From Sphingopyxis sp. OPL5 (GTDB lineage: Bacteria; Pseudomonadota; Alphaproteobacteria; Sphingomonadales; Sphingomonadaceae), in the NCBI RefSeq assembly GCF_003797775.2, contig NZ_CP060725.1, positions 2,784,001 to 2,848,000 of the forward strand: DNA of 64,000 bases, read 5' to 3'. Below are positions 45,838 to 54,200 of the stretch, one piece after another. How positions within the stretch are numbered: the first letter of the stretch is position 1; each line of letters starts with the position of its first letter. Position numbers and translations under genes: made by a program. The notes below the pieces were generated by a model. It had not been told where the DNA came from and made no database searches. It saw only the letters and a list, made by a program, of their open reading frames with translations.

Positions 45838-45859
45838 GGCCGCCCCGCGAGGGGCGGCC
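45838..45859 (+). terminator. Terminator-like hairpin in the leader of the TrcR-like gene
   Basis: GGCCGCCCC and GGGGCGGCC form a nine-pair perfect stem with loop GCGA, followed by CTTATTATTTG. It lies between the candidate promoter and the ATG at 45889, with GGAGAG just before the start. It may be an attenuator, an mRNA-stabilising 5-prime hairpin, or a terminator for an upstream transcript. Confidence 0.65.
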
Positions 45860-45888
45860 CTTATTATTTGCGCTTTTGGAGAGCAGTC

Positions 45889-46575
45889 ATGGTCAACCCC
45901 GACGCCACCCCGTTGATGCCGCATGCGACCGCCGCCTGGCTGGTCGACAACACCGGCCTCACCTTCGTCCAGATCGCCGATTATTGCGGCATCCACATCC
46001 TCGAAGTGCAGGCGATCGCCGACGAGACCGCGGCGACCAAATATACCGGTCGCGATCCGGTTCGCGCGCACGAACTGTCGATGGACGAGATCGAAAAGGG
46101 TCAGAACGACCCGAACTACAAGCTCAAGATGAGCAAGCAGGCGCAGGACACGATCCGCCGCACCCGCGGCCCGCGCTACACCCCGGTCAGCAAGCGCCAG
46201 GACAAGCCCGACGGCATCGCGTGGATCCTGAAGAACCATCCCGAGGTTTCGGACGGCGCGATCGGCAAGCTGATCGGCACCACCCGCAACACGATCGGCG
46301 CGATCCGCGACCGCAGCCACTGGAACAGCGCGAACATCGTCGCCAAGGACCCGGTGACGCTCGGCCTCTGTTCGCAGCGTGAACTCGACGCGCTGGTCGC
46401 CAAGGCTGCGAAGAAGGCCGGTATCGCCGCGCCGACCGACAATCGTTTCGAGGGCGACCGCGAGGCGCTGCTCGAGGAACTGCGCGCCGAGCGCATCGCC
46501 GCGAACGAACTGCGCGCCGCCGAGGAAGCCAGCGAAGCCGCGCTTGCCGCCGCGAACGACGAAACGGCGGCATAA
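45889..46575 (+). CDS. trcR: DUF1013 family RNA-polymerase-associated regulator (TrcR-like)
   Basis: A 228-residue protein of the alphaproteobacteria-specific DUF1013 family; the Caulobacter member TrcR tracks with RNA polymerase and affects cell-cycle transcription. The family core spans about residues 1-170: AWLVDNTGLTFVQIADYCGI, the GPRYTPVSKRQDKPDGIAWI block, and a helix-turn-helix-like GAIGKLIGTTRNTIGAIRDR. The C-terminal 60 residues are Ala/Glu-rich helix. It has its own candidate promoter and a leader hairpin. The symbol rests on family assignment only. Confidence 0.88.
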   Translation: MVNPDATPLMPHATAAWLVDNTGLTFVQIADYCGIHILEVQAIADETAATKYTGRDPVRAHELSMDEIEKGQNDPNYKLKMSKQAQDTIRRTRGPRYTPVSKRQDKPDGIAWILKNHPEVSDGAIGKLIGTTRNTIGAIRDRSHWNSANIVAKDPVTLGLCSQRELDALVAKAAKKAGIAAPTDNRFEGDREALLEELRAERIAANELRAAEEASEAALAAANDETAA

Positions 46576-46578
46576 GGC

Positions 46579-47721
46579 GTGGCGTCGGTCAGTGACGAAG
46601 AGGGTATTCCGGCGGCCAGCGGTTCGCCGGATGCCTCGCTGACCCAGGACGACAGTTTCACCGCGACGAGCCGCGCCGGGTTGACCTATCCCTGGGGCGA
46701 CGCCGCACCGGGGGTGGGCGAGACGATCCGCATCGCGCCGGGAATCCGCTGGGCACGCATCCCGATGCCCGGCTCGCTCGGCCATATCAACAGCTGGCTG
46801 CTCGACGATGCTGCCAGTGACGGGGAGGATGGCGTCGCGGTGGTCGACACCGGCGTCTGCTTGACCATCTGTTCGGACGCGTGGAAGGCGCTTTATGCTG
46901 GCGCGCTTGCCGACACGCGGATCACCCGCGTTATCGGCACCCACCTGCACCCCGACCATATCGGCCTTGCCGGCTGGATCGCGAAGAAGAAGGGCGTCCA
47001 GCTGTGGATGACGCGCGGCGAAATGCTGACCGCGCGAATGATCGTTGGCGACACCAGCGACACGGCGCCCGACGAGGCGCTGGCGCAGTCGCGCGCCGCC
47101 GGTTGGGACGAGGCGGCGATCGAGCGGCAGAAGAGCGAGGGCTGGGGCCGCTTCGGCCTGATGGTCTATCCGCTGCCGCGCAGCTACCAGCGGATCAAGG
47201 ACGGCGATGTCCTCGACATGGGCGCACACCAGTGGCGCGTCGTTGTCGGGTCGGGGCATAGCCCCGAACATGCGTGCCTGTGGAACGAGCGCGAGGGCGT
47301 GCTGGTGTCGGGCGACCAGGTGCTGCCGCGGATCAGTTCGAACGTGTCGATCAATATCACCGAACCCGGTGCCGATCCGCTGGGCGAATGGCTCGATTCG
47401 ATCGACAAGCTGATCGCGACGGTGCCCGGCGACGTCCTGACCTGCCCCGCGCATGGCGAACCGTTCAAGGGATTGCACGTCCGGCTGATGGCGCTGCGCG
47501 ACGAGCATCGCATGCGGCTCTATAATCTGGCCGAGGCGATCGCGAAGGCGCCGATGCGCGCGGTGGAGTCCTTCCCGCTGCTGTTCAACCGCCCGATCGG
47601 CCCGGATCAGCTGGGCATGGCGACCGGCGAGGCGCTCGCGCATCTGAAGCGGCTCGAGGTCGAAGGGCGCGTCCGGCGTGAGGATCGCGACGGGGTGTGG
47701 TGGTACCACGGCGTCGCGTGA
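46579..47721 (+). CDS. Metallo-beta-lactamase-fold hydrolase
   Basis: A 380-residue hydrolase. The metal motif GTHLHPDHIGLAGW is complete (about residues 120-133), with a second histidine in GSGHSPEHACLW and an aspartate in LVSGDQVLPRIS. The C-terminal ~70 residues look like a winged helix (LKRLEVEGRVRREDRDGVWW), as in LACTB2-like members. The start is GTG at 46579, four bases after the TrcR-like gene stop. Substrate unknown; thioester or phosphodiester hydrolysis are family possibilities. Confidence 0.88.
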   Translation: MASVSDEEGIPAASGSPDASLTQDDSFTATSRAGLTYPWGDAAPGVGETIRIAPGIRWARIPMPGSLGHINSWLLDDAASDGEDGVAVVDTGVCLTICSDAWKALYAGALADTRITRVIGTHLHPDHIGLAGWIAKKKGVQLWMTRGEMLTARMIVGDTSDTAPDEALAQSRAAGWDEAAIERQKSEGWGRFGLMVYPLPRSYQRIKDGDVLDMGAHQWRVVVGSGHSPEHACLWNEREGVLVSGDQVLPRISSNVSINITEPGADPLGEWLDSIDKLIATVPGDVLTCPAHGEPFKGLHVRLMALRDEHRMRLYNLAEAIAKAPMRAVESFPLLFNRPIGPDQLGMATGEALAHLKRLEVEGRVRREDRDGVWWYHGVA

Positions 47722-48698
47722 CCGCGCGCGGCGTTCTGATCGCCGCGCTGCTGGCGGCGACGACGCCGCATGTAATGGCGACCGAGCCCGCCGCCGCCCC
47801 AACCGCGACAGGCGAAACCACCGACGAGATCGTCGTCACCGCGCGCCGGTCGGGCGCCCCGATGTGGACGATCAAGACGCCGACGGGCGCGGTGATCCTG
47901 GTCGGCGAAATCCGCAACGTGCCGAAAGCGACGCCATGGCGTCCCGAGCGACTGGAGGGCGCGACCGAGCGCGCGCAGCGGGTCATCCTGGGGACCAAGG
48001 CGAAGGTGTCGCCGGGCGACATATTGCGGCTGATCTTCAAGGGTGGCGGACTGACCAAATTGCCCAAGGATCGCGTCGCCGCAGACTATCTCGACGTGCA
48101 TCAGATCGCGCGGCTGCGGGCGCTCGAGGCGCGGTTCGATCAGGATTATGCGCAGAAGAATTTCCTGATGACCGCGTTCGATCTGCTCGCGAAGCGGCTC
48201 GCCTTCAACCGCGACACGGCCGACGACGCGTCCGATATCGTCCGCAAGGCGGCGAACCGCGCCGACATTCCGGCGCAGCCGGTGGGCGAGATGCGCGGCG
48301 AGGACATGCTCGACAATCTGTTCGCGGCGGCTCCCGAAACGCATATCCCCTGCCTCGACGCGGCGATGACGGCGACCGAGGCCGGCGGCGATATCGTCGC
48401 CGCGCGCGGGCAGGCGTGGACCGAGTTCGACGTGCCGGCGGTGATGGCCAACCCGCTCGAAAGGGCGCTCGGGCGCTGCTGGCCATGGACCAACGACGGC
48501 TTCGGCCCGGCGCTGCGCCAGCAGTGGGTCGGCGCGATCAATGATGCGGCGGCGAAGCCCGGCGTGACGCTGGCGGTGGTGCCGTTGCTGGTGCTCGCCG
48601 AACCCGACGGGGTGCTCGACCGGCTGCGGGCGCAGGGCCTGCCGATCGTCGGGCCGGCGTGGACCGCGCCTATTTCGGCCGGTGCATCACCCAGCTGA
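47718..48698 (+). CDS. TraB/GumN-like secreted protein, degenerate motif
   Basis: A 326-residue exported protein with a signal segment GVLIAALLAATTPHVMATEP. The overall layout (a beta strand TPTGAVILVGEIRNVPKATP, long helices, and a C-terminal LAVVPLLVLAEPDGVLDRL) resembles TraB/GumN proteins, but the family's GT/SxH near the start is GEIRN here, so the usual histidine is missing. The start is taken as GTG at 47718, overlapping the upstream stop by four bases; a GTG at 47697 is possible. Confidence 0.6.
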   Translation: MTARGVLIAALLAATTPHVMATEPAAAPTATGETTDEIVVTARRSGAPMWTIKTPTGAVILVGEIRNVPKATPWRPERLEGATERAQRVILGTKAKVSPGDILRLIFKGGGLTKLPKDRVAADYLDVHQIARLRALEARFDQDYAQKNFLMTAFDLLAKRLAFNRDTADDASDIVRKAANRADIPAQPVGEMRGEDMLDNLFAAAPETHIPCLDAAMTATEAGGDIVAARGQAWTEFDVPAVMANPLERALGRCWPWTNDGFGPALRQQWVGAINDAAAKPGVTLAVVPLLVLAEPDGVLDRLRAQGLPIVGPAWTAPISAGASPS

Positions 48699-48945
48699 AC
48701 GCCATCGCGTTGAAGATGGTGTAGAGGCCGTAGAGCAGAAGCCCGGTGAACCAGTTGCGCGTCGCGATCGCCATCGCGCCGACGAGCAGCAGGAACTCGA
48801 AGACATAGGTGATATTCGGGCCGACCTTGTCGGTGAACGGCCGGAGCATCTCCTGCACCAGCGGGTCGTCGCTTTCCATGAACGCGCGGTGCATCGCGAA
48901 ATTGCCGATGCCGGCGCCGAAAATGGCGATGATCGCGATCCACAT
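48670..48945 (-). CDS. Small membrane protein of unknown function
   Basis: A 91-residue protein with about three hydrophobic helices: residues 2-18 (WIAIIAIFGAGIGNFAM), 49-62 and 67-86. A polar loop with ESDDPLVQEMLRPFTDK connects the first two. The 3-prime end overlaps the convergent TraB/GumN-like gene by 29 bases. No family recognised; its composition suits a genuine membrane protein. Confidence 0.75.
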   Translation of the reverse strand: MWIAIIAIFGAGIGNFAMHRAFMESDDPLVQEMLRPFTDKVGPNITYVFEFLLLVGAMAIATRNWFTGLLLYGLYTIFNAMAFSWVMHRPK

Positions 48946-49077
48946 AGGTTTGCAAATGGGACAGCCGGGGTGGAAATGCCAGCGACTTTCGGGTTATAGG
49001 GCGCCATCGAACGTGCGCAGGCCCGCGCGATCGGTCGAACGAACCCGGCTTCTGCCCCCAAGCGAAGGACGTCTTCG

Positions 49078-50259
49078 GTGACCTCTCTCCCCCGACTGGC
49101 CGCGCTTTGCCTGCCGCTCGCCCTTGCGATTCCGCCCGCGCATGCGGCACAGGATCCCGCGATGCCGCTCCAGCCCGACCCGGCGCTCGCCGACCCGTTG
49201 CTGGTCGAACCGCTCCCGCTGATGCTCATGGACCCCGACCCGCCCTTGCCCGATGCGGTGCGCGCGATGATCGACGCCGCCTTCGCGAGCGGCGAGGACA
49301 GCGATGTCGAAGCGGTGGTCAGGCTCGCCCGCAGGACCAATCCGGGCAGCCGGGGCGAGATCGACGCGCTGATCGCCTATTACCGGAGCGCGAACCCCGC
49401 GGTGGTGCCGCCCGATCCGGTGAGCGACATGCTGACCGCGGCCATCGCGAGCGGCAAGGACGCCGATGTCGAAGCCGTCGCCAAGCTGGCGAAAGCGGCC
49501 AATCCCGACGACGCGGCGGAAATCGACGCGCGGGTCGTCGCCTATCGCGCCGAGCGGCAACGGCTGAAGGACGAAGCGGCGGCGGCGGTGCGCGCCAAAT
49601 TGGCGGCGGCGAAATTCTGGGAAAACTGGAAGGGCGAGGGGCAGATCGGCGGATCGCTGAGCACTGGCAACACCAAATCGGCGGGGCTGAGCGCGGGGCT
49701 GGCGCTGGCGCGCAAGGGGATCGACTGGACGCACAAATTGCGGTTGCAGGCCGATTATCAGCGCACCAACGGCCGAACCTCGATCGAACGTTATCTCGGC
49801 GAGGTCGAGCCGCAATATCGCCTGAGCGACCGCGGTTTCGTCTATGGGCTGGGGCGCTGGGAGAAGGATCGCATCCTCGGCTATGACAGCCGCTGGAACC
49901 TGTCGGGCGGGCTCGGTTACAAGCTGATCGACAGCAAGTCGGTGGCACTCAGCCTGAAGGGCGGGCCGGCATGGCGACGCACCGATTTCGTGCGCGGCGA
50001 CATCGACAATGAACTGACCGCGCTCGCCGGACTCGACTTCGGCTGGCAATTGTCACCGACGCTGCGGCTGACGCAGGTCGCCTCGACCGTCGTCGGCGAG
50101 GCAAACAGCTCGACCAGTTCGCTGACCTCGCTCAACGCCAAGCTGAGCGGAAAATTGTCGGCACGGATCGCCTATTCGGCACAGATCGATTCGAGCCCGC
50201 CGCCGGGGGTGGAGAGCGTCGATACGCAGACGCGATTCACGTTGGTGTACGGGTTTTAG
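49078..50259 (+). CDS. DUF481 outer-membrane protein with duplicated N-terminal module
   Basis: A 393-residue exported protein. The signal peptide ends near PPAHAA. Residues about 61-160 contain two copies of a helical module: IDAAFASGEDSDVEAVVRLA and LTAAIASGKDADVEAVAKLA, each followed by a NP-x-x-x-x-EIDA stretch. The C-terminal 210 residues are a DUF481 beta-barrel (QIGGSLSTGNTKSAGLSAGL to the terminal RFTLVYGF), ending in phenylalanine as outer-membrane proteins do. The start is GTG. Function unknown; related YdiY is salt-induced. Confidence 0.85.
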   Translation: MTSLPRLAALCLPLALAIPPAHAAQDPAMPLQPDPALADPLLVEPLPLMLMDPDPPLPDAVRAMIDAAFASGEDSDVEAVVRLARRTNPGSRGEIDALIAYYRSANPAVVPPDPVSDMLTAAIASGKDADVEAVAKLAKAANPDDAAEIDARVVAYRAERQRLKDEAAAAVRAKLAAAKFWENWKGEGQIGGSLSTGNTKSAGLSAGLALARKGIDWTHKLRLQADYQRTNGRTSIERYLGEVEPQYRLSDRGFVYGLGRWEKDRILGYDSRWNLSGGLGYKLIDSKSVALSLKGGPAWRRTDFVRGDIDNELTALAGLDFGWQLSPTLRLTQVASTVVGEANSSTSSLTSLNAKLSGKLSARIAYSAQIDSSPPPGVESVDTQTRFTLVYGF

Positions 50260-50264
50260 ATCAG

Positions 50265-50347
50265 CGTCATTGCGAGCGAAGCGAAGCAATCCAGGGCGGA
50301 TTCCGCCCACGCTGGATTGCCGCGTCGCTTTGCTCCTCGCAATGACG
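50265..50347. repeat. Dispersed palindromic repeat, family C, copy 3
   Basis: Outer CGTCATTGCGAGCGAAGCG with the facing CTCGCAATGACG, inner AAGCAATCCAG and CTGGATTGC, and a GGCGGATTCCGCC centre. It lies between the convergent DUF481 and VOC genes. Confidence 0.92.
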
Positions 50348-50365
50348 AAGAGCGAGAACGGCCAG

Positions 50366-50821
50366 CTAGTCGAACACCTCCGCCCCGCCGATCGTCTCGC
50401 CCTCCGCCAGCAACCCGACCCCCGGCACATGGTTGAACTCGATGCGGATGCCGTCGGGATCCTCGAACAGGATCGAATAATAGCCGGGCGCCCAGGGTTC
50501 CTCCTGCGGGCCGTGGACCAAGACGATGTCGCTGCGATTCTTGAGGAATTCATGGATCGCATCGACCGCGGCGCGGTCGCGCAGGCGGAAGCAGGCGTGG
50601 TGCAGCCCCGGTGCGCCCTGGTCGAAGCGCTTGCCGGCGTTCTCGGGGCTGCCGGTGCGGATGCCGATCGCGGTGCGCCCGCCGACGCCATAGAGCATCG
50701 CGTCGCTGTCGAGTACGATCTTGAGATCGAGATAGGTGATGACGTCGCGCCAGAAAGCCGTCGAGCGGGCGAAGTCGCCTGCGGTCAGGATGACGTGCGC
50801 GACGCCGTTGAGGTCGGTCAT
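50366..50821 (-). CDS. VOC (glyoxalase-fold) family protein
   Basis: A 151-residue vicinal-oxygen-chelate protein. Two beta-alpha-beta-beta-beta halves are seen: GVAHVILTAGDFARSTAFWR starts the first and GLHHACFRLRDRAAVDAIHE the second. Metal-ligand candidates are the histidines in AHVIL and LHHAC and the glutamate in IRIEFNHV. It begins ten bases after the M20-like gene start region on the same strand and ends by repeat C3. Substrate unknown. Confidence 0.85.
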   Translation of the reverse strand: MTDLNGVAHVILTAGDFARSTAFWRDVITYLDLKIVLDSDAMLYGVGGRTAIGIRTGSPENAGKRFDQGAPGLHHACFRLRDRAAVDAIHEFLKNRSDIVLVHGPQEEPWAPGYYSILFEDPDGIRIEFNHVPGVGLLAEGETIGGAEVFD

Positions 50822-50831
50822 TTGCCCCTCC

Positions 50832-52367
50832 CTATTTGATGGCGGCGAGGGTGTAGAGGAACTCGGCGAAGCCCATCGTCGCATCGACCAGCCCCGCGAC
50901 CTTGGGGTTGGTCGAATCGATCAGATAATATTCGTTCGGCGCGTGCGCGCCGCCACCGTGGCCGGTGCCGAAATGGCCCGCCGGGATCGACACCGGCGGC
51001 GCGGTGAAGGTCGCGCCGGGCCAGCTGCCCGCGAGCCGCGCGTTGATGTTGGTCGCGATGCCGAGTTTTTTGTAGGTCGCGAGCTCGGTGCGGATGAGGC
51101 GGCTGTCCTCGGCGACCTCGGTGGGGTCGTAACCGCCCGACACGTTCATCTCGACGTCGGTGAAGCCATGTTTGTCGAGATGCGCGCGCAGCTTCTTTTC
51201 GGCCTCGGCGCGCGTCTGGTTGGGGACGAGGCGCAGGTCGAGCTTGGCGACCGCGCGGCCGGGCAGCACGGTCTTGCCGCCGGGGCCGGTGTAACCCGCG
51301 ACCAGCCCCTCGATATTGACCGTCGGTTCCTGCGCTAGGCGGATCAGCGCGTCGTCATATTTGAGGTTGTCGATCCAGACATTGACCCCCAGCGCCTTTT
51401 TGTCGGCGGCTTCGTCGGCGGTCTTCGCGGCTTCGCGGATCAGCGTCTTTTCGCGGTCGGTGAGCGGGCGGACATTTTCGAACCAGCCTTCGATCGCGGG
51501 GGTGTTGCCGTCGGGAGTGACCAGCGTTTGCAGCGCCTGCACCAGCCGCCAGGCGGGCGAGTCGATCATCGCCTTGAGGCTGCTATGCACGTCGCCCTTC
51601 GGGCCGCGGCCCCATTTCTCGCCGCTCGCGACCAGTTCGAGTTCGATGATCCCCTTCGATCCCAGGTTGACGTCGACCGCGCCGGTCTTGTCCTGCGACG
51701 GGAAGGGGATGAAGATGCCGTCGCATTTCTTGAGCGCGGCAAGGACATTGGGCTTGGTCGCGACCTGGCGGAAATGCGGCGAGCCGATCTCTTCCTCGCC
51801 CTCGCAGATCAGCACGATGTTGACCGGCAGCGTCGCCTTGGCGGCGCGGATCGCGTGGAGCGCGGCGAGGAAGGCCGATTCCGGGCCCTTCTGGTTGGTC
51901 GCGCCGCGCCCGACGATCGCGGTTCCGAGGCCTTCCTTGGCGACGAACTTGCCCTCGAGCGGCGGCGACGACCATTCGGCGGGATCGAACTGTTTGACGT
52001 CATACATGAAATAGATGCCGAGGGTGCGTTTGGCGCCGACGTCGATCGTGCCGAAGACCCCGGGATGGCCGTCGGTGGGCACGATCTCGACATTGGTGAA
52101 GCCCGCGTCGCGCGCGAGCTCGGCCATATAGGCCGCGCCCTCGGGCATGTTGCGGTTCTCGGCGGCGATCGAGGGCAGCGCGATCCAGTCGCGCAGCCGC
52201 TTGATCGAGGCTTCCTTGCCCGCCTCCGCCGCCTTACGGATCTCGGCCATCGGGCCGGTCGCGGCGAGCGACGGCAGCGGGCGCATCAGCATGGCGCCGG
52301 CGCCGAGCATCGCGGTGCCGCGAATCACGTCGCGGCGGTTCAAGCGGTCGAAGGTGCGGAAATCCAT
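50832..52367 (-). CDS. M20-family metallopeptidase homologue with altered metal ligands
   Basis: A 511-residue exported protein with a twin-arginine signal NRRDVIRGTAMLGAGAMLM. It has the M20 peptidase layout, including CEGEEEIGSPHFRQ, a dimerisation insert, and GTGHGGGAHAPNEYYLI at the C-terminus. Two canonical metal ligands differ: the usual HxD reads FMYDVKQFDP (Met for His), and the bridging Asp segment reads GRGATNQKGP (Asn for Asp). It may be inactive, use one metal, or belong to a distinct clade. The VOC gene follows ten bases downstream. Confidence 0.83.
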   Translation of the reverse strand: MDFRTFDRLNRRDVIRGTAMLGAGAMLMRPLPSLAATGPMAEIRKAAEAGKEASIKRLRDWIALPSIAAENRNMPEGAAYMAELARDAGFTNVEIVPTDGHPGVFGTIDVGAKRTLGIYFMYDVKQFDPAEWSSPPLEGKFVAKEGLGTAIVGRGATNQKGPESAFLAALHAIRAAKATLPVNIVLICEGEEEIGSPHFRQVATKPNVLAALKKCDGIFIPFPSQDKTGAVDVNLGSKGIIELELVASGEKWGRGPKGDVHSSLKAMIDSPAWRLVQALQTLVTPDGNTPAIEGWFENVRPLTDREKTLIREAAKTADEAADKKALGVNVWIDNLKYDDALIRLAQEPTVNIEGLVAGYTGPGGKTVLPGRAVAKLDLRLVPNQTRAEAEKKLRAHLDKHGFTDVEMNVSGGYDPTEVAEDSRLIRTELATYKKLGIATNINARLAGSWPGATFTAPPVSIPAGHFGTGHGGGAHAPNEYYLIDSTNPKVAGLVDATMGFAEFLYTLAAIK

Positions 52368-52488
52368 GCTGCGTCCCCTATGCGGTTTGGCCCCGGGCAA
52401 GTCTGGACGAACTGGCGTGGAAGGCAAGCTGGCGATTGACGATCGGCGCGGGGCGAGCCTAGCCTGATCCGCAAGGGAGGGCCGAGCG

Positions 52489-53307
52489 ATGGATTTTGCT
52501 GGCAAATGCGTCGTGATCACCGGCGGCGCGACGGGGATCGGTTTTGCACTGGCGAAGCGGCTCGGGGTCACGGGGGCGAAGCTGATATTGTGCGAACCGC
52601 GCGAGGCGAAGCTGGCCGAGGCCGTGGCGGCGCTGGCGGCGCTCGGCATCGATGCGCGTGCCTTCGTCGGCGACGTGACCGATGCAGCTTCGGTCGAGGC
52701 GCTCGCCGACTTCGCCTGGGCGGCGCATGGCCGCGCCGATGCGATCATCGCCAACGCCGGGGTCGGCGGGCCGCGTGCATCGGTGATCGATTGCGATCCG
52801 GCGGCGGCGCGCGCCTTGTTCGAGGTCAATTTCTGGGGGGCGTGGAACTGTATCCGCAGCTTCGGGCGCCGTTTTCAGGCCGACGGGCTTCCGGCCGGGA
52901 TTTATGCCACCGCGTCAGAAAATGCGCTGTTCAACGCGGTGCGCGTGAAGGGCGGGGCCTATGTCGCGAGCAAGCATGCGGTGCTGGGGCTGATGGATAT
53001 GCTGCGGAACGAGGTGTCGTCCGCGATCGAGGTCGGCGTGATCATCCCCGGCTGGGTCAAGTCCGACATGACGCGCCATGCCGAGCCCGCGATGGAGGCC
53101 GATGCCTTTGCGGCGCGGATCGTGCCGCAGATGGAGGCGGGGCAATTCTATCTCGTTAGCCACCCCTATAATGTCGTGCGGATGGAGGAGCGCTGGGCCG
53201 AGGCCTATGCGGCGTTCGCCGATTATGCGCCGCGCGAGGAAGGCGACGAAGCGATGGACGTGCAAATGGTGATCGAAAGCGGCGCGGCAGTGAAGCGCCG
53301 CGACTAG
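52489..53307 (+). CDS. SDR-family oxidoreductase
   Basis: A 272-residue classical short-chain dehydrogenase. The cofactor loop is VVITGGATGIGFALAKRLG, followed by ADAIIANAGVGGP. The catalytic pair is YVASKHAVLGLMDML (YxxxK) with serine in YATASENALFN. The start at 52489 follows AGGGAGGGCCGAGCG. Its TAG overlaps the stop of the convergent next gene (shared CTAG at 53304-53307). Substrate unknown. Confidence 0.9.
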   Translation: MDFAGKCVVITGGATGIGFALAKRLGVTGAKLILCEPREAKLAEAVAALAALGIDARAFVGDVTDAASVEALADFAWAAHGRADAIIANAGVGGPRASVIDCDPAAARALFEVNFWGAWNCIRSFGRRFQADGLPAGIYATASENALFNAVRVKGGAYVASKHAVLGLMDMLRNEVSSAIEVGVIIPGWVKSDMTRHAEPAMEADAFAARIVPQMEAGQFYLVSHPYNVVRMEERWAEAYAAFADYAPREEGDEAMDVQMVIESGAAVKRRD

Positions 53308-54188
53308 GGCGCGGTGCCCGCCGCAAAGGGTTTGGCGTCGCTCACCCATTCCCAGACGCAGCGGCTCTGCGGTTTCAGCTTGAGCGCGGCATTGAGCTTG
53401 TCGACCGCGCCATCGGGCAGGGCCGCGATCCATGCGCCCTGATCGGTCCACAACCAGGCGAAGCGGCGGCCGACCTTGGCGGCATCGAGGTGCAGCGCGA
53501 GGGCGTGCTGGATGTGGCTGCTCGCATATTTGACGTCGCCGTCATAAGCGATGGTAAGCGGCGCGCCGTTCACGGTCAGGGCGATGCGGACGGGCATGAT
53601 CCTCTCGGCCGGCGGCCAGACGGCGTCGATGGCGACATCGGCGATTTGCAACGCGCCGCCCGCGAGCCGGTCGAGGTCGGCGATCTGTCCGCGCAGATAG
53701 GCTGAATCCTGCTCGGTCTTCGAATCGAGCATCGCGAGATTGGCCATGAAGCGCGCGGGGTCGGTGCCGGGATGATAATGGCCGAGCTCACCCAGCGCAG
53801 CGAGGATGGTGTCGGGCTTCACGCTCTCGTCCATGTCGGCGACGCCGGGAAAGAAGAGCGCGGGATCGGGCACCTCCGGAGCAAAGACGCCATGTTCGGC
53901 CAGGACCACCACGGTCTTGCGCACCGCCACCTTGCGCGCGGGCGAGAGGTCGGGCGGCGGCGCGCGCGGCACGATCGGCGGCTGCGGTGCAGCGCGGCGA
54001 CGGGCCAGGCCGGCGAGGTCGCGGAGGAATGACAGGATCACCGCCGCGCCGCCGGTGATGAGGCCGCCCATCAGAATCGAGAAAAACGCTCGCGCGCCGG
54101 TGCTGGTGCCGGGGCCGAAGGGTACGGCGAGGAAGAACAGCGCCGCGCCGCCGATGGCGACGGTGAACCAGATCGGGAAGCGGCTCAT
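53304..54188 (-). CDS. Membrane-anchored protein of unknown function
   Basis: A 294-residue protein with two transmembrane helices near the N-terminus (residues 5-25, WFTVAIGGAALFFLAV, and about 35-55, FFSILMGGLITGGAAVILSF). A proline/arginine-rich linker follows to about residue 85, and a soluble domain fills the rest. LAALGELGHYHPGTDPARFM and IALTVNGAPLTIAYDGDVKY are the clearest stretches. No family recognised. It is 12 bases after the fumarase gene on the same strand. Confidence 0.65.
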   Translation of the reverse strand: MSRFPIWFTVAIGGAALFFLAVPFGPGTSTGARAFFSILMGGLITGGAAVILSFLRDLAGLARRRAAPQPPIVPRAPPPDLSPARKVAVRKTVVVLAEHGVFAPEVPDPALFFPGVADMDESVKPDTILAALGELGHYHPGTDPARFMANLAMLDSKTEQDSAYLRGQIADLDRLAGGALQIADVAIDAVWPPAERIMPVRIALTVNGAPLTIAYDGDVKYASSHIQHALALHLDAAKVGRRFAWLWTDQGAWIAALPDGAVDKLNAALKLKPQSRCVWEWVSDAKPFAAGTAP

Positions 54189-54200
54189 GGCCGCTGGACC

